Shown here: piece by piece, positions 38,186 to 46,702 of the stretch
How positions within the stretch are numbered: the stretch's first letter is position 1
Layout: each line of letters begins with the position of its first letter
NCBI RefSeq assembly: GCF_010548275.1
Contig: NZ_JAAGLT010000024.1
Span: forward strand, 62,001-126,000
Direction of reading: 5' to 3'
Length of the DNA: 64,000 nucleotides
From: Streptomyces sp. SID12488
Lineage (GTDB): Bacteria; Actinomycetota; Actinomycetes; Streptomycetales; Streptomycetaceae
Notes under the pieces: model-generated
Database searches by the model: none
What the model saw: only the letters and a program-made list of their open reading frames with translations
What the model was told of the DNA's origin: nothing
Position numbers and translations under genes: made by a program

Positions 38186-39728
38186 GGCCGGTGCCGACCC
38201 CTTCGATCGAGGCCACCAGTTCTCCGTCGGTCCAGCCGACGGTGTACTCGGCGGCGAGAGAGCCGTTGAACATCACCAGGACGCGGTCGCAGGTCCGCAG
38301 GTCCGCCAGCTCGTCCGAGACGACGAGCGCCGCGCGTCCCGCGTCCCTGGCCCGGTCGACGACCGACAGCAGCGCCCGCCTGGACTTCACGTCGACACCC
38401 GCCGTCGGGTTGATGAGGACCAGTACCGGCGGGTCGGTGGCCAGCGCCCGGCCCATGACGACCTTCTGCTGATTACCGCCCGACAGGTCCTTGACCGGCT
38501 GGTCCGGGCCGTCCGTCGTGATGTCGAGACCGGTGATCGTCCGCCGCGCGAAGATGTCCCGGGCCCGGCGCGAGATCACGCCCAGCCGCCCCAGCCGGTC
38601 CATGATGGTCATGGAGGCGTTCTCGGCCACCGACAGCTCCGGCACCAGCCCTTCATGGTGCCGGTCACGCGGTACACAGCCCACGCCCGCCGCGAGCGCC
38701 GAGGCGACACTGCCAGGCCGCGTCGGACGGCCGAGCACCTCGATCCGCCCGCTGTCGGGCCGGTACAGCCCGGCCAGCGCCTCGGCGACCTGATGGCTCC
38801 CGGAGCCCGCGAGCCCGGTCAGCCCCACCGTCTCGCCGGACCGGATGGCGAAGCTGACGTCCGTGAAATGCGGGCCGCTCAGCCGGTGCACCCGTACGGC
38901 CACGGGCGCGTTCGCCAACTGCGACCGGATCGCGCCGTCGCCGGGAACCGCACCCGCGCCCCGCTCTCCGGTCATCGCCCGGACGAGTTCGGTCCTGCCC
39001 AGCTCGCCCACGGGCGCCGTGGTGATCCAGCGGGCGTCCCGGAAGACGGTGACGACCTGGCAGACGGCGTAGACCTCCTCCAGATGGTGGGAGATGTAGA
39101 GAAACGTGATCCCGGCCCTCTGCAACCGCCGAATATGGGTGAACAGGCGGTCGATCGCCCGGCTGTCCAGCTGGGCGGTCGGCTCGTCCAGAATGATGAA
39201 CCGGGTTCCACGCGAGATCGACCTCGCGATCTCCACCATCTTGGCGTCCTCGACGGTGAGCCCACCGGCCGGCACGTTCTCGTGGACCTCCACACCCCAT
39301 TCGTCCAGCAGCTCGCGGGCCGCCGAGCGCATCCGCCGCCAGCTGATCACCTGGCCGCGAACCGTGGGTTGCCGGTTGACGTACAGGTTCTCGGCGACAG
39401 TGAGATCCGGGATGATCGTCGACTGCTGGTAGACGCAGGCGACCCGCCGCTGCCACGCCTCACGGTCCGCCAGGCCGGGCGCGGGTTCGCCGTCGAACAG
39501 GACAACGCCGCGGTCCGGCCGCTGCAGTCCGGTCAGGATGGCCACCAGGGTCGACTTGCCTGCCCCGTTACGGCCGACCAGGGCGTGCGACTCACCGGCC
39601 CGGACGGCGATCCGCACGTCGTCCAGGGCCACGGTGGGCCCGTAACGCTTACGGATCCCGTGGGCCTCGGCCACCGCGCGGCGGCCGGCGCCATCGGCGC
39701 GGGGTTCGGTCGGTGGCGTCCGGTTCAT
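38178..39728 (-). CDS. Sugar ABC transporter ATPase (RbsA type, two ATPase domains)
   Basis: 516 residues with two tandem ABC domains. The first has Walker A GRNGAGKS at 52-59 and Walker B FIILDEPTAQLD; in place of the usual signature it has the GLTVEDAKMVEIAR form seen in RbsA homologues. The second domain has a degenerate P-loop (GLAGSGSHQVAEAL) but a proper LSGGNQQKVVMGRAL signature and VLILINPTAGVD-like Walker B (read as VLVLINPTAGVD). This asymmetry is normal for the ribose/galactoside group. It powers import through the overlapping permease with the lipoprotein encoded upstream. Confidence 0.92.
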   Translation of the reverse strand: MNRTPPTEPRADGAGRRAVAEAHGIRKRYGPTVALDDVRIAVRAGESHALVGRNGAGKSTLVAILTGLQRPDRGVVLFDGEPAPGLADREAWQRRVACVYQQSTIIPDLTVAENLYVNRQPTVRGQVISWRRMRSAARELLDEWGVEVHENVPAGGLTVEDAKMVEIARSISRGTRFIILDEPTAQLDSRAIDRLFTHIRRLQRAGITFLYISHHLEEVYAVCQVVTVFRDARWITTAPVGELGRTELVRAMTGERGAGAVPGDGAIRSQLANAPVAVRVHRLSGPHFTDVSFAIRSGETVGLTGLAGSGSHQVAEALAGLYRPDSGRIEVLGRPTRPGSVASALAAGVGCVPRDRHHEGLVPELSVAENASMTIMDRLGRLGVISRRARDIFARRTITGLDITTDGPDQPVKDLSGGNQQKVVMGRALATDPPVLVLINPTAGVDVKSRRALLSVVDRARDAGRAALVVSDELADLRTCDRVLVMFNGSLAAEYTVGWTDGELVASIEGVGTGHE

Positions 39729-39776
39729 CGCGGCCTCGCTTCCTGGGCGCCCGGGAGGGGACGGTCTCCCGGGTGG

Positions 39777-40820
39777 TCAGGAGCTCTTGCCGATCTGGTT
39801 GCCCCACAGCGACGCGTCGTCGACATTGGCCTTGGTCACCAGCAGTGCCGGGAGCTGGTCCTCCAGGAGTCCGCTGGGCAGCCGGACGATGGTGCTGTCG
39901 TGGTCGGTCGGGCCCGGCCGGAAGGTCTGGCCCTCCATCGCCCGCTTGATGTAGTAGATGCCGTATTTGGCGTACTGGTCGGCCGGCTGGGAGACGGTCG
40001 CATCGATCAGGCCCTTACGGATCGCATCAAGCTCCTGCGGGATGCCGTCATTGGAGACGATCACGACGTGCCTGGGATCACCGGCCGCCACCAGCGCGTC
40101 GTGCCGCCGCAGCGTGCTCAGTGTGGGGGCCAGATACACGCCGCCCGCCTGCATGTAGATGCCCTTGATATCGGGGTTGGCGGTGTACAGCGCCTCCAGG
40201 CCAGCCGCCGCCCTTTCCGCCTTCCAGACGGCGGGAATGTCCAGCACCTTGATGCCCGGGTAGCTCTTCTTGACGCACGAGCTGAACGCCTCCGAGCGAT
40301 CCCGCCCGTTGACCGACGCCAGGTCGCCCTGGATCTGTACGACCTTGCCGGTCCTCACCGCGCCGCCGATCCGGCGGCAGGCCTTCTCCCCGTAGGCACG
40401 GTTGTCCGCCCTGACCACCATCGCAACCTTGCCCTTGTCCGGCGCCACATCGACGGCGACCACCGGCACGCCCTTGCGCTGCGCGGCATTCAGCCCGGCG
40501 ACGATCGCCGCGGAGTCCAGCGGCGAGACGACCAGGCCCTTCACGTTCTGGGCGAGCAGATTCTGGATGTCGGTGATCTGTTTGCTCGGATCGGAGTCGG
40601 AGTTCACCGTCTGCAGCACGCGGACGTCCTGGGCTGCGGCCTGCTGGGGGACGTAGGAGTTGTACGACTCCCAGAACGGTGAGGTGAGCAGCGGCAGCAC
40701 CACCCCGACCTTGCCCGAAGCGGTGTCGGTGGTGCTGCCCGTGCCCCCACCGCAGGCGGTGACGGCCGGCCCACAGCCGAGTGCGAGGGCTGTTCCGACA
40801 GCGGCGATGCGTCGCTTCAT
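39777..40820 (-). CDS. Sugar-binding lipoprotein of the ABC importer
   Basis: 347 residues with a lipoprotein signal: basic start, hydrophobic core and lipobox VTAC followed by GGG. The periplasmic-binding-protein fold of the ribose-binding (type I) family is seen in VGVVLPLLTSPFWESYNSY, QNVKGLVVSPLDSAAIVAGLNAAQRKGVPVV (in two blocks), ADNRAYGEKACR and VSNDGIPQELDAIRKG. It captures the sugar at the outer face of the membrane. Gene spacing is 48 bp to the ATPase gene and 39 bp from the dehydrogenase gene. From the linked enzymes I infer a 6-deoxy sugar or sugar acid such as L-fucose as ligand. Confidence 0.9.
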   Translation of the reverse strand: MKRRIAAVGTALALGCGPAVTACGGGTGSTTDTASGKVGVVLPLLTSPFWESYNSYVPQQAAAQDVRVLQTVNSDSDPSKQITDIQNLLAQNVKGLVVSPLDSAAIVAGLNAAQRKGVPVVAVDVAPDKGKVAMVVRADNRAYGEKACRRIGGAVRTGKVVQIQGDLASVNGRDRSEAFSSCVKKSYPGIKVLDIPAVWKAERAAAGLEALYTANPDIKGIYMQAGGVYLAPTLSTLRRHDALVAAGDPRHVVIVSNDGIPQELDAIRKGLIDATVSQPADQYAKYGIYYIKRAMEGQTFRPGPTDHDSTIVRLPSGLLEDQLPALLVTKANVDDASLWGNQIGKSS

Positions 40821-40859
40821 GATGCTCGGCTCCGAGTAGGTGGTCAGTAGTTGGTCATG

Positions 40860-41627
40860 TCAGTGGAAGGAGTCCGGACGTCTGCGGATGCCCTGTATCC
40901 CACCGTCCACGGCGAGTGCCGTCCCGGTGGTGGCACCGGCCAGCGGCCCGGCGAGATACGCGATGGCGTCCGCGACCTGCTGGGCCGTGACCAGGCGGCC
41001 GGTGGGCTGGCGGGCAATGAGAGCAGCGCGTTCGGCCTCCGGGTCGTCGGAATGTTCGAGCAGTCGGCGCACCCAGGGGGTGTCCACGGTGCCCGGGTTG
41101 ACGCAGTTGACCCGGATGCCCTCGCCGATGTGGTCGGCGGCCATCGCCAGGGTCAGCGCGAGAACCGCGCCCTTGCTGGCCGCGTACAGCGCCCGCTGCG
41201 GCAGCCCGGCCAGCGCCGCGACCGAGCAGGTGTTGACGACGGCCGCGCTGGGAGACCGGCGCAGATACGGCAGCGCCGCCCGGCTGGTGCGGACGATGCC
41301 GAGCACATTGACGTCCAGCACGTGGTGCCATTCCTCGTCCGCGTTGTCCTCCACGGTGCCCAGCGCGCCGATGCCGGCGTTGTTGACCAGCACATCCAGG
41401 CCGCCGAACAGGTCCGCCACCCGGCTCACGGCATCGGCCACCGACACGGCGTCCCCGACATCGGCCTGTACCGCGTGCAGCCCTGCGGGCACGGGCCCAG
41501 GAGCCCGGTCGAGCACCGCTACCCGGCACCCCCTCGCGGCCAGGGTCTCGGCGGTGGCCAGGCCGATCCCGGACGCCCCGCCGGTGACGACCGCGGCCAG
41601 CCCCCGGAATTCCTCCCCGGGGTTCAT
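40860..41627 (-). CDS. SDR dehydrogenase, probable 2-keto-3-deoxy-L-fuconate dehydrogenase
   Basis: 255 residues, classical short-chain dehydrogenase: TGGASGIG nucleotide-binding motif near 15-22, NNAG, catalytic Ser in VVNTCSVAAL, YAASKG with the catalytic Tyr and Lys, and VNPGTVDTPW. ATG 41627 overlaps the stop of the dehydratase gene by four bases (ATGA), so the two steps are coupled. In the oxidative fucose pathway the 2-keto-3-deoxy acid made by the dehydratase is oxidised by such an SDR with NAD(P)+. The exact substrate is inferred from the neighbour. Confidence 0.85.
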   Translation of the reverse strand: MNPGEEFRGLAAVVTGGASGIGLATAETLAARGCRVAVLDRAPGPVPAGLHAVQADVGDAVSVADAVSRVADLFGGLDVLVNNAGIGALGTVEDNADEEWHHVLDVNVLGIVRTSRAALPYLRRSPSAAVVNTCSVAALAGLPQRALYAASKGAVLALTLAMAADHIGEGIRVNCVNPGTVDTPWVRRLLEHSDDPEAERAALIARQPTGRLVTAQQVADAIAYLAGPLAGATTGTALAVDGGIQGIRRRPDSFH

Positions 41628-42976
41628 GTCGGGGGTCCCTCAGCCGGGGGCACGTCGTACGGGGGCTGCCAGGCGGCGCCACCGGGGAACGCGTACGTGG
41701 CGAGCGACCCGGGCCGCATCGCCGCGCTGAAGCCGGGGGCGGTCGGGGCCGCGTACCGCCCCCGGACGATCACAACCGGGTCGAGGAAGTGCTCGTGCAG
41801 ATGATCCACATACTCGATGACCCGGCCCTGGAGGGTGCCGGAGACCGCAAGATAGTCGAACATCGCCAGATGCTGCACGAGCTCGCACAGGCCCACCCCG
41901 CCCGCGTGCGGGCACACCGGGATCCGGAACTTGGCCGCGAGCAGGATGATCGCCAGGTTCTCGTTGACTCCCCCGACCCGGCAGGCGTCCAACTGCAGAA
42001 AGTCGATCGCGCCCGCCTGGAGCAGTTGCTTGAACATCACCCGGTTGTGCACGTGTTCGCCCGTCGCCACCCGCACCGGCGCCACCTTCCGGCGGATCGC
42101 CGCGAGACCGAGAATGTCGTCCGGGCTGGTCGGCTCCTCGATCCAGTACGGGTCGAACTCCGCCAGCCGCCGTATCCACCCGACCGCCTCGGCGACCCCC
42201 CAGCGCTGATTGGCGTCCAGCGCCATCCGGACCCCGGGGCCGATCGTCCCCCGCGCGGTACGGCATCGCCGCACATCGTCGTCCAGATCGGCACCGACCT
42301 TGAGTTTGATCTGCCTGAACCCACTGTCCACGGCCTCCCGGGCCAGCCCGGCGACCTTGCTGTCCGGGTAACCGAGCCAGCCAGGAGACGTGGCATAGGC
42401 CGGATACCCCTCGGCGAGCAGCCGCGCCTCCCGCTCCTCCATCCCGCCCCGCGCCCGCCGCAGAATCCCCAGCGCCTCATCGGGGGTCAGCGCGTCCTCC
42501 ACATAACGGAAGTCGATCAACGCGACCACCTGCTCGGGCGCAAGGTCGGCCAGCAGCTTCCACAGCGGCTTCCCCTCCCGCTTCGCGTACAGATCCCACA
42601 CGGCGTTGACCACGGCCCCGATGGCCATGTGCACCACGCCCTTCTCCGGCCCCAGCCAGCGCAGCTGGCTGTCGCCGACGAGCGAGCGACAGAACCCCCC
42701 GAGGTCGGACAGGACCTCTCCCAGCCGCAGCCCCACCACATGCGGGCGCAACGCGTTGATCGCCGCCACCTCGACCTCATTGCCCCGGCCGATGGTGAAG
42801 CAGAACCCGTGCCCCTCCAGCCCGTCCCCGGCATCGGTGCGGATGATCACATATGACGCCGAATAATCCGGATCGGGATTCATCGCGTCCGACCCTTCAA
42901 GCCGACGAGACGTGGGAAACCGGATGTCGTAGGCGTCCAGCGCCGTGATCCGCCCCCGCGTCGGGTGGGGCCTCAT
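41624..42976 (-). CDS. L-fuconate dehydratase-like enolase-superfamily enzyme
   Basis: 450 residues. ATG 42976 (MRPHPTRGRITALDAYDIRFPTS in two parts) is preferred; the frame is open about 57 bases further. Characteristic fuconate dehydratase blocks are present: GSDAMNPDPDYSA, GHGFCFTIGRGNEVE, QIKLKVGADLDDD with the KxK acid-base motif, ALDANQRW and IEEPTSPDD for metal binding, and TGEHVHNRVMFKQ. The enzyme dehydrates L-fuconate to 2-keto-3-deoxy-L-fuconate. It is the first gene of a five-gene operon (dehydratase, SDR, binding protein, ATPase, permease). An AT-rich stretch upstream (TGAGTTTATATCTCC around 43050) probably holds the promoter. No dedicated regulator is adjacent. Confidence 0.88.
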   Translation of the reverse strand: MRPHPTRGRITALDAYDIRFPTSRRLEGSDAMNPDPDYSASYVIIRTDAGDGLEGHGFCFTIGRGNEVEVAAINALRPHVVGLRLGEVLSDLGGFCRSLVGDSQLRWLGPEKGVVHMAIGAVVNAVWDLYAKREGKPLWKLLADLAPEQVVALIDFRYVEDALTPDEALGILRRARGGMEEREARLLAEGYPAYATSPGWLGYPDSKVAGLAREAVDSGFRQIKLKVGADLDDDVRRCRTARGTIGPGVRMALDANQRWGVAEAVGWIRRLAEFDPYWIEEPTSPDDILGLAAIRRKVAPVRVATGEHVHNRVMFKQLLQAGAIDFLQLDACRVGGVNENLAIILLAAKFRIPVCPHAGGVGLCELVQHLAMFDYLAVSGTLQGRVIEYVDHLHEHFLDPVVIVRGRYAAPTAPGFSAAMRPGSLATYAFPGGAAWQPPYDVPPAEGPPT

Positions 42977-43126
42977 GGCAGGCGGCTCATCGACGTCATC
43001 GTGAGGACTCCAGAGAATCAGGCCTGACGGCAAGCTTAGACACCCAAATGAGTTTATATCTCCTAAAAGCCCCGGCCGCGCGACCGCACACCTGTGTCTC
43101 CGAGGGCTTAGTGGTCGAGCCTGGTA

Positions 43127-43651
43127 CTACAGCCGTGACTCGCGATCTCGTTTGTCGCGGGTGGCGTAGTGGCAGCGTTGTGCGCGTGTTTGGTGGGTTC
43201 GGCGCCAGCGTGACTGGATGATCACGATCGCCGGTGGTGGCGGTGTGGTGGCCCAGACGAGCCGGTTGAGCAGGCGGCGGATCTCCTCGGCGGTGTAGCG
43301 GATCAGCTTTTCAACGCGGCCCGACGGGCCCCCTTTTCGGGCGCCGGGAGCGGTGCGGCCGGTGCGGGCAACAGGTCGTGGTCGTCGGGCTCCTGGAGGT
43401 GGCGGCTGCGGGTGTCGGACGGTCATGTCCGTTTCGCGCTTGGACCCGTGGTCCCGGTCGTCCAGACGCAGGCGGAAGATGACTCCGCGGTCGAGAAAGG
43501 GCAGCGAGATGCCGTCGCTGCCCTTCCTCGGGCTGTCCCAGAAGTAGATGGTGCGACTTCGGCCCTCGCCACCCTGGAGCTCAAACGCATCGGTCGCCTC
43601 GCGGGCCTCGTCTCCGGAAAAGCTGATCTTGATTTCCGCGGCCGTGGCCAT
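43127..43651 (-). pseudogene. CYTH-like gene fused to a transposase tail
   Basis: ATG 43651 follows GGGAGAGACTTCA and opens MATAAEIKISFSGDEAREA. The first 80 residues (TIYFWDSPRKGSDG, LPFLDRGVIFRLRLDDRDHG, TDMTVR) resemble the beginning of a CYTH-like domain, which should go on for another 100 or more residues with further charged strands. Instead the frame passes through a proline/arginine-rich stretch into about 62 residues (YTAEEIRRLLNRLVW, RWRRTHQTRAQRCHY) typical of the C-terminus of actinobacterial transposases. The joint near 43320-43400 therefore looks like an insertion or recombination scar. The resulting 174-residue chimera is unlikely to keep the CYTH activity. Confidence 0.6.
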
Positions 43652-44103
43652 TGAAGTCTCTCCCATGGCGCTGTTTTTCCACGGTGTTGACGCCTTGCAC
43701 CGTGCGTCACCGGTTCGGTCGACGAGTGGCGTCGTGTATTCGCCTTTCCGGAGCACACGGTCGACCAGTTGGTCCTGCGGTGAACTCCGGGGCGGCGCAT
43801 TCGAGGGTGCGGTCGCCCACCGTCACGGTGTACTGGAAGCCATCCGGCGCACCGGGGCGGGCCCGGCTGTCGGCGACGGCGAGGCGTTCCCGTTCGCCTG
43901 CGTCGGGCCGTCCCTGGTCACCGCCGCGAAGCCGGACGCCATGGCCATGCTCCGAGCTGCACGCCAGGCGGGTGAACATCAGGTGATGGTCTGTCTCACC
44001 AGGGCAAGGCCGGGGATAACGCTCAGAGTGGACGGCGGTCGGCAAGGGCTGTGGTCTCCGATGATTTTCTGAACTTGCCGGAACGGTAGTCCGGCCCTCG
44101 ACG
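43652..44103. other. Gap with possible frameshifted remnant
   Basis: On the minus strand two frames look partly coding: one reads DGFQYTVTVGDRTLECAAPEF (43860-43780, approximately), and the neighbouring frame then reads SPQDQLVDRVLRKGEYTTPLVDR (down to about 43715). They could be one short protein broken near 43790. No family is recognised and no start is clear. Confidence 0.3.
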
Positions 44104-44520
44104 TCACTGTTCGCGGTGGAGTCCGTGGTGGGTGCGGAAGTCGAAGAAGCGTAGGCCGCCGATCACGGTGCCGGACTCGATTTCCTGCAGAGTCCAGGGG
44201 TGGGTGGAGTAGTCGTCAAGTGCAACACCACCGTGCTCAATTAGCAGCGCGACCAGTTGGCGAATCTCTGTGGTGCCGTCGATGCGCCCGGAAATGTCGA
44301 TCTGCACTGCCCAGCCGGGATGGTGTCCGACAGCCGCTTCAAGGACTGCAACCTCGTCGGGATCCCAGTCGGAGAAGAAGTGCCCGGATTGCTCATCGCC
44401 AATGTCGATGTAGAGGTTGCCGTCCAAGCTCCACGGATCACGCTGCTGTGGCAGGTGCTGATCGAGCGAGGCGACAGTCTCAGCTCGCTCACCTGCAGGG
44501 AAGACAAACACGCTGCGCAT
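44104..44520 (-). CDS. Hypothetical acidic protein
   Basis: 138 residues from ATG 44520. The sequence is acidic and well biased for real coding: FVFPAGERAETVASLDQHL, GNLYIDIGDEQSGHFFSDWDPDE, VLEAAVGHHPGWAVQIDISG, QLVALLIEHGGVALDDY and GGLRFFDFRTHHG. No signal peptide, membrane segment or known domain is seen. Size and acidity resemble immunity proteins of polymorphic toxins, and it stands alone among transposase scraps in the island, so it could be an orphan immunity gene. That is inference. Confidence 0.65.
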   Translation of the reverse strand: MRSVFVFPAGERAETVASLDQHLPQQRDPWSLDGNLYIDIGDEQSGHFFSDWDPDEVAVLEAAVGHHPGWAVQIDISGRIDGTTEIRQLVALLIEHGGVALDDYSTHPWTLQEIESGTVIGGLRFFDFRTHHGLHREQ

Positions 44521-44699
44521 GGGGTGGAGCGTAAGTGGTGCAGGTTCGCGGTGACCACGGATATTCAGGACAGGTGCGGGTCCGTCGACGTAGTGCCGCG
44601 GGGCCGGTCGGCCGTGGGTGTAGCGCCAGGGTCAGTCCTCAGCCGTGATCAAGCCTCGGTTGGGGTGCGGATCCGGTAGGACGTTGCCGCGAACCGCAC

Positions 44700-44880
44700 G
44701 AAGACAGGCAGCCGGGGCGGCAAGCCCATCACCCACGACACCGCCCCTACAACGACCCCAACACTATCGAGCGGGCCATCAACAAAGTGAAGGACCGGCG
44801 AGACATCGCCACCTGCTACGACGAAACGTCCGCGAGCTACCTCGCCGGACTCCACCTCCCGCGAACCGACTCTCCGGGTC
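44700..44880 (+). pseudogene. IS5-type transposase, C-terminal remnant
   Basis: The plus strand encodes PYNDPNTIERAINKVKDRRDI followed by ATCYDETSASYLAGLHL. This matches the end of IS5-group DDE transposases (YxxRNxIERxxNxLKxxRxxATRYDKxxxxYL), including the final catalytic Glu in IER. Upstream blocks (RGGKPITHDT) continue only in another frame, so it is frameshifted as well as truncated. No terminal repeats are recognised. The 134-bp repeat copy 2 begins about 40 bp downstream. Confidence 0.7.
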
Positions 44881-44917
44881 AGCAGCCTCCGGCAGGCCTC
44901 CGAAGAACCGTCTTTTC

Positions 44918-45050
44918 GGTCCAGCACAGCTGCCGCGCCCACAAGGCGTCCACGCACACCCGTGTGTCCCCTCGGGCCGTTTCCTGTACGGGCCGTTTCT
45001 CCCACACCGCGGTCGGGCGGCAGCCCCGTGATCCAAGGGCTGCGCAGCAT
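44918..45050. repeat. 134-bp duplicated non-coding element, copy 2
   Basis: Second copy of the element at 34462-34595, same orientation, separated by about 10.4 kb. It starts after the IS5 scrap and ends about 75 bp before the degenerate tRNA fragment. Indels against copy 1 are single bases. The terminal hairpin GCAGCCC...GGGCTGC is kept. Confidence 0.8.
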
Positions 45051-45123
45051 CCTGATCGCCTGTCGACATCGCAGGGCACGCGTGCCCAATTTGCCTGAAT
45101 TCCATGGCCACCCGAAAGAGAGG

Positions 45124-45215
45124 ACCTCAGTTCGCAGGCCTGACCCGGGATTTACCTTGGATACGCGTTCGAGTTTCAAACTGGAGACCTACGCATTTCA
45201 ATGCGCAAGACCAGC
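45124..45215 (-). repeat. Degenerate tRNA-Thr fragment, copy C'
   Basis: Aligns without gaps to the locus-B flank and fragment: AGGCCTGACC, then a divergent T-arm, then GGAGACCTACGCATTTC at the anticodon end. About a third of positions in the T-arm and acceptor part have changed and the T-stem no longer pairs, so it is an old scar. The intact copy C lies about 150 bp further on. Confidence 0.55.
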
Positions 45216-45312
45216 TTTGCTAATTCGGGCCCCATCTGGGCCCCATCTGACCCTCGAACCCACCTCACGGGGCGGTGGTTTAGACCACGAGAAGGTAAAG
45301 GGCAAGGAAAAA

Positions 45313-45391
45313 CCCCAGGTCACGGCGAGTGAGTCCCGGGGTTTTCCAGAGCCGCCTTCGGGATTCGAACCCGAGACCTACGCATTACGAG
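45313..45391 (-). repeat. tRNA-Thr(CGU) 3' fragment, att-like copy C
   Basis: Bases 45349-45391 are the same 43 nt as copies A and B. The flanking 36 nt (45313-45348) repeat the flank of copy A with two changes and form a hairpin with AACCCC and GGGGTT arms. As in A and B there is no tRNA 5' half. It marks the right end of the accessory region; the gap up to 45693 holds no supported gene. Confidence 0.75.
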
Positions 45392-45693
45392 TACGCCGGT
45401 TCGACGGCCTGGGCGGATGCTCGCCCAGACGTCAACATGGTTCTGGGATCCGCCCCGCACAACGGATGTCGAGCGTCGCCGGATACCTTGTAGGTGAGCA
45501 TCCGCAAGAAGTCCCCGGCGCCGCGCGAGCCGCGCTTGCCGGGCCAAAACGCCAGCTCAGAGCCATGAGCGCAGGCAGTCGACATGAGCGTCAAGTACAA
45601 GGAGACGGCCCGGGGTGGGCTTGCGGTGAACATCATCGAGTGTTGAGGCGGCCGGTTTTGGTGAGGGCCGCCCTTCCCGCTTCCCGCGCCTCG

Positions 45694-46652
45694 TCAGGCG
45701 GTCAGCAGCTCAGGGTGGTGTTTCCTGACGACCTCGGGGTGGGCGCGCGCCCAGCCCTTGAGTTCGTTCCAGCCGAACTCCGCGTGGAGCGGGTTGTCCG
45801 GGTCCTCGGTGACCCCGCTCGCCTGGGCCGCGCCGGGGAAGGGCAGGGGGGTGATGTGGGCGTCCAGGCGGGGGTTGTGGAAGAAGGGCGCCGAGAACCG
45901 CTCCCGTGCTCCGGGCGGGGAGAGGACCCGGTGGTTCGTCGCCTTCAGGTAGCCGTTCGTCGCCACCTCCAGCAGTTCGCCCAGGTTGACCACGAACGCG
46001 CCCGGCAGGTGCGGAACGTCGATGAAGCCGTCCCGGCCCGGTGACTCCACCTGGAGGCCGGGTACCTCGTCCGTCAGCAGCAGGGTCAGGAAGCCGTAGT
46101 CCTTGTGTACGCCCACGCCCTGGTCGTCACCTTCCGGGGCCCGCCCCGGGTAGCGGATCAGCTTGAGGTTGTTGCGCGGGTTGCCGGAGAAGGCCTCGTC
46201 GTAGAAGTCCTCCGGACCGCCGATGGACGCGAGCAGTTCGTGCAGCAGCCGGTGGGCGACCGCGCTGAGGCGGTCCATCCACTCCAGCGCGACCTCTCGC
46301 GGTGCGGGGAGGGCGTCCGGCCGCTGGTTGGGGCCCTCCAGCCACCAGTACGGGGGTTCGCCGAGGCCGGGCACATGGCTGGGCAGCTCGTTGCTGATGT
46401 CGAGCTGGTCGCGCCGGTCGCGGCGGCCCTGGGTCTGCTCGTTGCCGATCCGTGTGTAGCAGCGGAGTGCGGGGAGTTGAGGTTGTCGATGACGTGCCGG
46501 TCGGCTTCAGGCAGGGTGAGGAACTCGCGGGCGGCGCCCAGGAGCCGGGCCTGTTCGGCCGGGGTGACGCCATGGCCGGTGAGCTGGAAGAAGCCGACGT
46601 CGCGGGCGGCCCGGTGGAGCGCGTCACAGTCGAGGGCGGAGAGGTCGATCAC
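45694..46652 (-). pseudogene. Isopenicillin N synthase-like oxygenase with a frameshift
   Basis: A 2-oxoglutarate/Fe(II) oxygenase of the IPNS family. The N-terminal DIOX_N part (VIDLSALDCDALHRAARDVGFF, LTGHGVTPAEQARLL) begins at about GTG 46652 in one frame and stays there to NLNSPH. The rest (CYTRIGNEQTQGRRDRRDQLD, VPGLGEPPYWW, then VHKDYGFLTLLLTD, VNLGELLEVATNG and TNHRVLSP) is in the next frame. The HxD iron ligands (HKD) and the distal His with RxS-type motif (HRVLSP) are present. Adding one base near 46466 rejoins it; the span of 959 nt is one short of a multiple of three. It follows mmuM in the operon. No good ribosome site is visible. The lesion could be a sequencing error. Confidence 0.65.
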
Positions 46653-46702
46653 GGGGAGGCCGATGGGTTCAGGCGTGGTTGGTCTCCCGGGAGAGCGTTG
46701 GT

